Positions 39,101-51,100 of a stretch of DNA of 64,000 nucleotides are shown piece by piece. The position numbers and the translations under genes were made by a program. Every line of letters starts with the position of its first letter. Position 1 is the first letter of the stretch. The notes beneath the pieces were generated by a model. That model was not told the origin of the DNA. It did not search any database and saw nothing but the letters and a program-made list of their open reading frames with translations. Location of the stretch: contig AP024879.1 of NCBI GenBank assembly GCA_024346935.1, forward strand, positions 806,001 through 870,000, written 5' to 3'. Source of the DNA: Vibrio inusitatus. Its GTDB lineage: Bacteria; Pseudomonadota; Gammaproteobacteria; Enterobacterales; Vibrionaceae.

Positions 39101-42100
39101 TTCGTAAGGGATTTCATAGACCCCTGGGGAGATTTCATTGATAAGATTATTATCGGGGTCTCCAAGCCAGTTAAGCGTGGCAAGATTGCCATTGCTGTCT
39201 TCAAGACCACTCACCTGAACAAATAGTGACTCTGAGCCATCACTATCTAACGTCGGGTTAAATCTTACATGTTGATCGAGTGTTGTGGTCGTATCCTCGT
39301 CGATAACGATACGCTGAACAACCATTGCGCCATTATCAGCAATCGGATCCACATTGATTGTGAAATAACGCTCCTCTGAACGTGCTTCTGGAACAAGAGC
39401 ATTGGCATCGGCTTCAGTAGTGATAGCGACAACCTTGAGTTGGATAGTGCCACTCCAATCATCGGCAGGGTTGACGGTGACCTTTCCAATATCTTCAGAA
39501 GAAATGATATATAAGCCATTCTCGTCTGGAGTTTGAACCACACCGTCAATTAACAGCTCTTGACCAAAATCATCTTCAAAACTTACTTCATAAGTAATGG
39601 TCTCTGAGCTGTCGGCATCTTGAGTTTGTGCCAAGATTTGTAAGATAGCATCGTCGCCATCTTCCGCTACCGTCACCTCATAGTTACCTTCCGACGGTTC
39701 CCAAGTCGCAGTATCAGCGATAGCTTTTACTTCAACAGTGAGGTTACCATCTAGGGTTTCACTTACACTACCGTCACGGTAGACCTCAACATTAATGTCA
39801 TAGTTGTAATCCGTACCTTCAGTGCCTTGATGGCGCGCTGGCACAAAGAATAAGTTCTCGACATTCCAGTTCTCATTGTCACTGGTTGATGTTTCAAGCA
39901 GATCTTGCGTAAGAACAACCTCTCCATCCACTACAGTCAAGGCGATATAGTCGCTACCATTAAAGTAGTAAAAATCACCTTCAGAGGCATCTACACCTTT
40001 TATTGTAATTGCGCCGAGCGCTTCTGCATTGTCAAAGTCACCGGTATCAACACTGATAGCAACTTTAATAGGTCCGTCGCCTATAGGAAGGTTATCTTGC
40101 GCATTAGTGTCCCCTTGCGTGATGTCTCGGCCTGCATCTTCTGAACCACTTGCTGTTGAGACAGTAATTTGAGACGTAATATCATCAACTTGGATAGTTA
40201 TTGGATTAGAACTGGTGTCTCCGTCCCCATCTGTTGCCGTCACTATTACATCAATAACGGCAGACTCACCATTTTGTTGAACATCGTCAGCGGCGGTAAA
40301 TCGAATACGGCCATCAGGGTGAACTTCTAAAACACCCATAAGTAGATCTGCATCTACCGGTGCAGAGGGGTCGCTTCCATCACTGTATAAATTAAACGAT
40401 TGGAAACCACCCGATGGGTCAAGATTGATAGTGGTGCTACCGATTTGAATCTGTGTTAGAGCGCCATCATCTGCACCTTCCGTGGTTAAACCACTTTGCT
40501 TCAAGACGTTGATTGTAGAACTATCATCACCCTCGGTAACTGAAATAGACTTTGAGATTACCTCAGGTATATCATCGACAACATTGACGATTAGATCTTT
40601 AGTCGGAGAATTATCACCATCCATATCCTGCGCATAAACTGGCAGGTAAATCTTCAATGTATCAGCGGATGCTAAATCGGTATCTGGCCCGGCAATTGGA
40701 TGGTCAATGCCTCGAATAATCTCAAACTCAAACTTACCAAAATCAGCGCTGTTAATGTCGTTGTTAATCTGAATCGACAGAACATCTAACTGCTCGCCAT
40801 TAACCGAAGCGACCCCCATGTAGCCACCAGCCACAACGATAAAAGTGATTGGCTGCCCTTGATAGGTCAAAGGAATATCGCCACTACCATCGGCAAAAGA
40901 GGCGCTGATATTTGAGGTATCCACATAAAACGCTTCAACATTGTCGGTACCTTTAACAAAGGTAACCGTTGAGTTGCTACTCTCTAATGCGCCATCTGGA
41001 TTATTACCACCCTGAATTGGTGGTGTACCGGTATCACCTTGGTCAATATTACTTTCATCAAGAGTGACCTCTGGGACGAGATTCAATTCAGGATCGGTTC
41101 CATCAGAAACTTTAAGGTTCAAGTTTGCTGAAGACACATCGCCATCAGTATCAGTAGCGTTAACAATGATAGTCAGATCATTGATGTCACTGGCATTGTT
41201 ATCTTGTTCTAACGCTTGAAGCTGTTGAACGGTATACGAACCATCTAAATTAACCGTAGCAATTAACACTACATCGCTGGTATCTCCGGCAATGTGCACT
41301 GTTAGTGTTGTACCGTCAACACTTAACACTAACCCAACCGCTTGGTTATTACTTGTTAGCGATGTCCATGCAATATCAGAAGTAACCGAATTGTCAAAAC
41401 GTACCGAAGCAATAGCATCAATGCCTTTAACCAGTTCAATATTTCCTGTCACAGGGTCGGAGTCAGGATCCAATATTAGATTTTCATCCACATCGGCCAC
41501 TTGATCATCAGAGTCCGGATCGGTGCCATCTTGAATGTTGATAGCGATTTCTTTTGTCACCGTATCATTATCCGAATCAGTCGCTTCAACCGTTATCCCG
41601 AGGCGATTAAGATCATCTGAGGCAATCTGATCCAGAGCTTCTAGCTGTTCGAAACTGTAGTTACCATCAATATCAATGCTACCAACCAACACTAACGTTT
41701 CATTGATATCATCAGTAACTAGGCTAAAGCTTTGCCCGTCTGCACTGATAACCACTTTTGTAGCGATGCCATTTGAAGTGAGAGCATCCCAAGCAGTTTG
41801 TTGACTAGACGTCAATGAAAATACGACTGAGGCAATATCATCTGCACCTTTGGTCAAGCCGACATCACCAGTAACAGGGAAATCAACGCTTCCAACAATA
41901 TTGTCTTCATTCCACTCTAGAACGATAGGATCTTCATCAAAAGTCAGGTCCGAACCATCATCAATTCTCACCTTTCCATTAACGGTTGTGACATCTCCAT
42001 CCGTGTCAGTAGCATCCACATTGAGATTCAAAATATATCGATCATTATCCGCTGTTTGGTCAATCGCTTGAATCTGATCGACAACATAAGTGCCATCTTG

Positions 42101-45100
42101 GTTTAGCTTAATCGTCAATACTGGCGTATTAGGTGCATCGGCTAACGTAACCGTAATTAAGGTATTATCTTCGGTCAGTGTGAAGGTCGTTTCTTTACCG
42201 TTACTTGTCATCGCGTCAAGTTTATTCAACTGAGCGTTGGTGAGGTTGTAAGCTAAAGAAGCGAGAGCGTCGCTACCTGTAGTGAGTTCCAAGTCTCCAA
42301 CTGATGGCGCATCGTTAATGGTATCGTCATTGATTCTCACTGTTTTAGCGGTTAAGCCAATATCAGCGCCATCTTCTATTTCTAGAGCGATTTCACTAGA
42401 AGTTTCATCATCATCGCCATCGATAGCAATCACGCCTATAGACAGCTTTGTTAGATTATCTAGAGGTTGGTCTATCGCTTCAAATTGCTCGATAACGTAA
42501 TTGCCATCAAGGCCGATGGTCACGGAAAGAACTAATGTAGACCCGTCAAATAATTGAATCGAACGCTCTTCTACCACCAGATCTGTTTCTCGACCGTTAC
42601 TAGTAATAGCTTCCCATTCTGCTTGCTGCGTAACATCTAAGACAAAGTCGAGGCTAGCTAGCTCATCGGGTCCTAACGTTAAGCCTATGTCCCCTTCGAT
42701 CGGCTGAGTGACACTTCCACGTGTATCTTCGTTCCAACTTTCTGTTTTATCGGTTGATTGAATGTTTGTACCATCATCGATAGTGACCGTAATGCCCGAA
42801 GTAGTAACGTCACCATCAGTATCGGTAAATATCACTCCCGAGCTTAGAGACGTTTGATCAGTGCCACTATCGTCTTGGTCAACGGCTAAAAATTGTTCTA
42901 GTTTAAACGTACCTTCAGTATCTAGAGTCAATTGAAGGGCAATCACACCGTTATATCGAACAATCAAACTCTGGTCATTTTGCTCAAAAGTCGTCGCTTC
43001 ACCATTGACCGTAATCGCTTGCCATGCAGCTAATTGATCCGCAGTAAGATCCAACACTGCCGTATCAATCGCATCACTGCCTTGATAATTAAGGTCACCA
43101 TCAAAGACATAACCAAGCTCACCTATCTCATCTTCGCTCCAAGTAACATCGGCAGGATCTGTGGTGATGGTATCGCCATCAGCAATAGTGAAATCTATGG
43201 TAGCTGTATTAGTATCACCATCAGTATCTTCAACTTCAACGCCAATGCTAAGGAGTAGTTGCCCTGTTAGGTCTTGATCTAGAGGTAGCGATTGCTCAAT
43301 GGTGTATGAACCATCGATGTTCAATGTTACAACCATTACTTCACTGCCATCGGCAAGCTCAACACGTATTTCATTCTCGCTAGAAATAAATACAGTCTCT
43401 TGCTTGTTACTGGTCAGTGCTTCCCACGCATCAGATTGTGCTTGTGTCAGAGTAAAGCGCATAGCGACAACATCATCACTGCCTGTCACTAAATTCACAT
43501 CGGTAAAAATTGGGAAAATGCTAGAGATGTCATCTTCATTCCAGCTCTGGCTATCATCGCTGATTTGTGGGTCAACACCATCGGTGATAGTCACTGCGAT
43601 AGTTGCACTAGCGGTCGTATTATCTGAATCGCTCGCCGTTATTGGGACGTTCAATAAAAGATTTTCGAGAGCAGTATGATCGAGAGCTTGATATTGAGTA
43701 ACTGTATAGTTACCTAGAAGGTCATCAATCGAAATTTCTAATACTTTATTGTTCACATCGCCAGTGATATAGACAGTAAGTAACGTGCCATCATCCGAAA
43801 GCAACACTTCAGTAGTTTGATCATTAGAGACTAGGTTAAGCCAAGCGACGTCAGAGGTCACCGTTTCGTCAATACGCAGTTCAACAATAGAATCACTGCC
43901 TTCGATAACTTCAACCTTTTCCGAGAAACTCTGTTGCCCTTCAATTTCAACAAAGGATACTTGTGCGTCGTTGACGATTGGATCATCACCATCGAAGATA
44001 TTGATCTTCAATGTGCCTTTATCAAAGTCATCATCGGTATCAGTCACGATGACATCTAATTCTAGCGACAAAGGCTCTGTGTCACTTGGCTGGTCAACCG
44101 CATCGCTCTCAGTAATGGTGTACGTGCCATCTGGACTAATGGTGATTTTCAGCACTACATTGGCAACATCACCACCCTTGAACACAATTAATTCAGTTTT
44201 GTCTGCACTCAATTGAAGCTCAGTCAATGCACCATCACTAGTGATGGATGTCCAAATGGAGTCAGTCAATACCGCATCATCAAACTGTACACTGACAATA
44301 TCATCAATGCCTTTGGTGATGCTCAAAGTGCCCGAACCGGAACTACCGTCAGTCTGCTCAATAAAGTTGACTGTAGCGTCCGTGATTTTTGGGTCGAGTC
44401 CATCAGTGATTTTTACGATGATATCAGCAGTAGATATATCACCATCAAAATCAGTCGCGATGACACCTGCAATCAGGTCATTGATGTTGGTGTTGAAATC
44501 CTGATCAAGAGGTAGGTTTTGCGTTAAGGTAAATGTACCATCAGCATTCAGCACAAGTTCAAGTACAATCGTATTAGGATCACTATCCAAAGTAACAGTA
44601 ATAGTATTTGCGTTGACCGTTACGTTCGTTAATTCATCGTTGCTGGTTAAAGAACCCCATGCAGCATCATCCGCTATAGCAAGATCAAATTCATAGGTTT
44701 CAATAGAATCACTGTTTGGTGTAAATACAATTACGCCATCGGTAACAGTAGGGAGACCTTCTTCTTTCACATTAACATTAGCGTCAGCACCTGTTGATGG
44801 CAGCGTATCGTTAATAGTGATATTGATATTAGCGGAACCAGAGTCTCCATCTGTATCTTTGGCAAGCACAGGCAATGTGAGTTCATTACTATCAGTACCC
44901 GTTAACTGTTCTATTGGCCTATGCTGAGTAATATCGTAATTACCCGCATTATCTATAGTGATGGTGAGCACTGGAGCATCTGAACCCACCGCTGTTACAG
45001 TCAATGTTTTGCCATCGTCAGAAAGCTCGAGAACAACGGTTTCTCCCTCACTCATTAATCCAGTCCAAGCACTATCCTCTAGGATACTAGGATCGAACTC

Positions 45101-48100
45101 AACACTTTGAATATCATCGCTACCAGCAGTAAAATCGATGGTGCCATCTGCCGTTACTTCTCCGGTGCTTTCAGTCCAACTGACGTCACTATCTACACCG
45201 ATAGGGTCAGTGCCATCATTCACATTGACCTTGATATCGGCAGAAGTAGTATCTAAATCACTGTCGGTAACATCTACAGGAATAACTAAGGCATTAAGAT
45301 TATCAATACCTTGGTCTATAGGTTCCAGCAGTTCTATGGTGTAAGTACCATCAAGATTAACGATGACTTGCATTACCACTGTGCCATCTTCAAGAGAGAG
45401 CGTCAGGGTATCATCAGTACCATCTTGATTTGTGGAGGATAAGACAGCATTAGTGGCTAGCCCATTGCTGGTGAGGTTTTGCCATGGGCTCTCCTCCGCT
45501 TCAACAGCATCATTAATAGCAATACTCGTCACCAGGTCGCTGCCTGCGATCAAGGACAAATCACCCTCAAATGGTTGCTTACTCACATCGCCAATGTCGT
45601 CTTCATAAATATCAGCAACATCGTCAGATATTTCAGGGTTCGAGCCGTCAACAATGGTGAATGTAACTGGAGAGCGTGTGATATCGCCATCGGTATCCGC
45701 AATGGCAACCCCAACACTAAGTTCAAGTTTATCTGGATTAACCAAAGCATCGTCATCTTGATCAATCGCGGCTAACTGGTTAATGGTGTAAGTACCATCA
45801 ACATTAACGACTAATTCAAGTACATCCTCACCGCCAACGGTTGTTACCGTTAGACCAGTATCTGTAATGGTTAAAGTCGTTGCTTCTCCATTGCTTGTGA
45901 TAGCATTCCAAATAGACAATTGCTCTTCTGACAACTCTATCGTCACCTCAGAGATTGCATCGCTACCTTCATAGCCAAGGCTACCCGTAATAGGCAGTTC
46001 CAATGCATCGCCAATACTGTCTTCATTCCACTCTGCATCATCCGGTGAAATAACAAACTCATCCCCGTCATTGATAGCAATGTCAATAACGGTTGAAACC
46101 ACATCAGTATCAGTATCAGTAACATCAACGCCTACTTGTAATAGGTTTTGATCATCAGTCTGATCCAAGGCTTTCAATTGTGTCAGCGTATAAGAACCGG
46201 TGTTATCTATGGTTAAAGTGAGCACGGGTGTGCCATCCGCTAACTGCACTGTTAGACCCATAGGCGTGATAACAAGTTGTGTATCTTGACCGTTACTGGT
46301 TAAAGACTCCCACTCAGCTTTTTGTTCATCGGAAAGCGTAAATTCAACGGTATCAATAGCATCACTGCCTTTAATAAGATTGATACTGCCCGTATCCGTC
46401 GCCATTCCTTCACTGACATCGTCTTCATCAAGACTGATTGCACTGCTTGATATCTGTGCATCGATACCATCAGTGATTTTAATATTGATATTCGCTGAAC
46501 TGAAATCTTGATCGTAGTCGGTCCCAATAACAGGCACTAATAGGTCACTAATATCGTCATCAGAAAGTTGATCGAGTGCAGCATTTTGTACCAGTGTATA
46601 ACTGCCATCATCGGCAAGAGTCAGCACTAAAACGTCCACTCCGCCTGCGGTAGTGAGTGTCAGGATTTTACCTGTTGCATCTAGAGAAACGCTTGTTGCC
46701 TCTCCATTACTCGTCAGTGCATTCCATACCGCGTCTGATTCTACAGCGGAATCAATAACAACCGTTTCAACGGCGTCACTACCTGGACTGAAGTTGATAT
46801 TTCCTGAATTGGTTTGTCCTGCTTCCCCTGTTTCAATGTAGGTAACAGGACTCGTTGGTGCGGTAGGCGCAACATTGTCACTAATGTTAATGTTGATGTT
46901 CGCCGTTCCGCTATCGCCTTCTGAATCACTCGCAACAACAGGCAACACAAGCTTAGTAAGATCGGAACTCGGATCTTGTTCGATAGGTTGTGATTGAGTC
47001 ACGACATAGTTACCATCATTGTCGATGACAACTCGCAAAACTTCTTCGCCAGATAGTGATGTAACCACTAGGGTTTTACTATCCACTAAAGCAACGGTTA
47101 CACCCTCTCCGTTGGTTTGAAGCCCCTTCCAAACTGCGTCATTGACAACCCCTGCATCAAAAGAAATGTCTGCAATTTCCTCACTACCTGCAGTGAATAT
47201 AATCTGGTCATTTCCTATCACCACACCTGTCGTTTCTTGCAAATTGATCGTGCTATCTTCGCCAGATGGGTCGAGGCCATCAGTGATAGATATAGTGACA
47301 TCCGCTTGTGAGAAGTCACCATCTGCATCGGTAGCGGTGACAGGCAATAGAAGATCAAGGATATCTCCAGAGAGCTGATCTAATGGTTGCAACTGGGTAA
47401 CCTGATAGCTGCCATCTAGATTCACGATGATTTCTAATACTGGCGAGTTATTGTCTGCACGAACAATCGTCAACGTATCGTTGAAAGGGTCTTGATTAGT
47501 AGAAGAAAGGACTAGAGTAACCGCTTGGCCATTACTCGTTAAGCCAAGCCAATCAGGTTCCGATTCTACCGAAGAATCAATCACTATCGACTCTACAAGA
47601 TCCGTTCCTTTGACCAACCCTAAGTCACCTTTTGCTGGCTCATAGTCTGCTGCACCAATATCATTTTCATCAAGTGCTACAGAGCTGTCATTTATAACAG
47701 GGTCGTCACCGTCGGTTATTGGCATAGAGATAGTAGTACTACTAACATCACCGTCAGTATCCGTCACGTCCACAACCAACTCTAGGTCGTTAATATTATT
47801 TTCGGTACTCTGCTCTATCGCTCTGAATTGCTCAATACTGTAGGTCCCATCAAAATTGATGGTTGCGACAAGTACTACCGCCGTTTCATCACCGGTCACA
47901 TGAACGGTAAGTGTGGTTCCATCGCCGCTTAGAGCAACGGTTGTATCCTGGTTATCACTTAATAACGATGCCCAAATAGGGTCTTCAAGCACATCATCAT
48001 TAAAAACAACGGTTGCCAGTGCATCGGCGCCAACGGTTAAGCCGATATCACCGGTTTCAGGCACTCGTGATGGATTGTTAATTTGATTTTCATCTAAAGG

Positions 48101-51100
48101 CGTAGACACATCGACTGAAGTTGTGGGATCGACTCCATCATTAATAGTGACCGTAATGATACTAGAGTCACTGTCTTGGTCTGCATCTGTTGCAGTCACT
48201 GTTACACCAAGTACATTTTGGTTTGCCGGTGGCTGATCAATAGGCTGGTATTGAGTCACGGAATACTCACCATCTAAGCCAATATCCAGTCGCAAGACTT
48301 CGCTGCCATCACCTAACGTAAGAACTAAGGATCCGCCGCTAACCGTCAACGTTGTTTGCTGACCATTGCTAGTAATGGCTTGCCATTCAGCTAGTTGCTC
48401 AGTAGAAAGCGTCACATCTAATGACTCAATCACATCACTGCCTACAACAAGATCTACATTGCCTGTCTCAGTTGTTGATAGACTGTCATCTGACAATTCA
48501 ACATTGCTATCAACGATCACCGGATCCAAACCATCATCGATTTGGATCGTAATATTTTCGCTGCTACTATCTCCATCGGTGTCAGTCGCAACTACTGGAA
48601 GAGTAAGAGTCAGCGAATCACTGCCGTTGTGCTCCAATGATTGATATTGAGTAATGGTGTAGGTGCCATCTGCATTAACCGTCGCTTCCAAAACCACATT
48701 AGTTGTATCGCCTGCAATATAAAGCAGCAAGGTATTGTCAGTAACCAATACGTCTAGGTCTTGGTTATTGCTAAGCAGGTCTGTCCATGCCAGATCCGAC
48801 TCAACCGCAGCTTTATCAAAAACGACACTCTCAACGTTGTCGCTTCCCATAGTTACACTGACCGTTCCTGAAACAGAGATCTCTTCTCCTGTTTCAGTAA
48901 TCACATCGGCAATATCAGCACTTAACGAAGGATCAGTACCATCGATAATGTTTACGACGATATTGGTAGTGACAGGAACCTCTGCATCGAAATCATAGAC
49001 TTCGACAGGTAAGTCAAACAGTAACGTATCAAGTAATAGATCATTGTGTTCCAAAGCTTGATATTGAGAAACGCGGAAGTTACCCGCCGTATCTAATAAT
49101 TCAATCTCTAGTACTTTATTACTTGGATCACCTGCAATAGAAATGGTCAATAATGTACCATCTGCGCTCAATGTAACTTCTACGGCTTGGTTATTGCTCA
49201 GCAAATTAACAAGCGCGGGGGCCGTTTCAATACTGTCGTTAAAAATGATTCTTTCAATATCATCTGAGCCCGCATCAACTACAAACTGATCAAGGATGGT
49301 TGTTTCTGTCGCTTTTTCTGTAAACGTAACTAAGCCAACACCAACATCAGGGCTATCGCCGTCTACAATGGTGATGTCAATATTAGCTTCAGCGATGTCA
49401 TTATCTGTATCGGTTACCACGACAGGGATATTGAGCAAAATATCAGACGTATCTGAATCTTGAATAATTGGCTCAAACTGTTGAATAGAATAATTACCTT
49501 CAAGATCGATGGAGATCTGAAAAACAATCACTTCTTCATTAGTGGCGGAGCCTTCGACAGGGTAATAAACGGTAAATAGGTTACCTTCTAATCGAAGTTC
49601 TGTGTCATTTCCATTACTGGTAATACCCAACCAGGTTTCATCAGCTAATATCTCATTTGAAAACTCTACGGTTGCAATATCATCAACACCTTTGACGATT
49701 TGCACAGTACCGTCAGCGTTTCTGACGTCGTCGGTTAACTCGGTGTATTCGATACTACTGTCACTTGCTACAGGGTCAGTACCATCATTAATATTAATCG
49801 TGATTGTTTGATTACCCGTGTCACCATCATAATCTGTAGCGACAAGATCTATAGGCAATTCAAGTAAATTTTCCAGTGGATGATCTAAGGCATCATTCTG
49901 AACCACTGTATAAGAACCATCGGGATTGACTGAAATAACTAGCACATCTTGCGTCGATGTAGACACGGTTAGTACAGTGTCATTTTGTGACAACGTCACC
50001 GTTGTCGCTAATCCGTTTGACGTCAAATCAGTCCAGGTAGGGTCAACGGTCACGGAAGGTAGGAATTGAATTATTTCAATTGCGTCACTGAATATGGTGA
50101 AATCTATTTGCCCATCAGTTTCTTGTCCAACAGTATCATTTTCAGTGTATTCAATCTCACTGGCATCGCCTGATGGACTGATGTTATCTCGAACTACGAT
50201 AGTGATATTCTGAGTAACAGAATCACCATCCGTATCCGTCGCTGTTGTTGGAATAACCAATTCGAGCAGATCGCTTTCTTGTTCAATGGCGCGGTACTGC
50301 GTTAGCGTGTATTTACCGGTATTATCAATCGTAATGAGTAATACAGGGTCCCCACCAACAGTATTCACTTGAATCGTTTTGCCATCGACGACCGTTACCG
50401 TAGTGTCTTCACCATTGCTGACAATACCTTGCCAAATTGGGTCTTCTGCAACAGATTGCTCGAATGAAATATCATTAATTTTATCGCTGCCTTGGGTAAA
50501 AACAATCTCACGAGACGTCGTGTACTCATCAACAATTTCAGTGTAATCGAGTAGGCTATCTTCACCGGTTGGGTTGCTACCATCTTCTATTTCAAGTGAG
50601 ATGATTTCTTGTTTAGCATCCCCATCTGTATCCACCGCAATCACGGGGATAGTCAAAGCAGTTAAATTCTCACTATCTTGGTCCAATGGTTGTTTTAAAT
50701 AGATTTGATATGTGCCATCAACATTGACCACTACTTCCATAACCACAGTGGTTGGGTCACTTTTAAGATAAACAACCAATTTGTCTTTAACTACATCACC
50801 CACACCGTTTTGCTGAACACTCGAGTCTTCTAATCGCAGCCCTGTTGCTTCGCCATTTGAAGTGAGTTGATGCCAATTAATATCGAGTAAAACAGACGGA
50901 GCAATGATGATAGATTCAACGTTATCACTACCTTGTACCAAACCGATATCACCAGATGAAGACGGTACTGTAGTACCTATATCATCTTCGGACATTTGTG
51001 GCGCAATAACGCTATTAATAGTAAGGTCATTGCCATCTGTTAGCCCAAGCGTTAAGAAGCCTTTAGTCACATCACCATCGTTATCAGTTACGACAACAGG

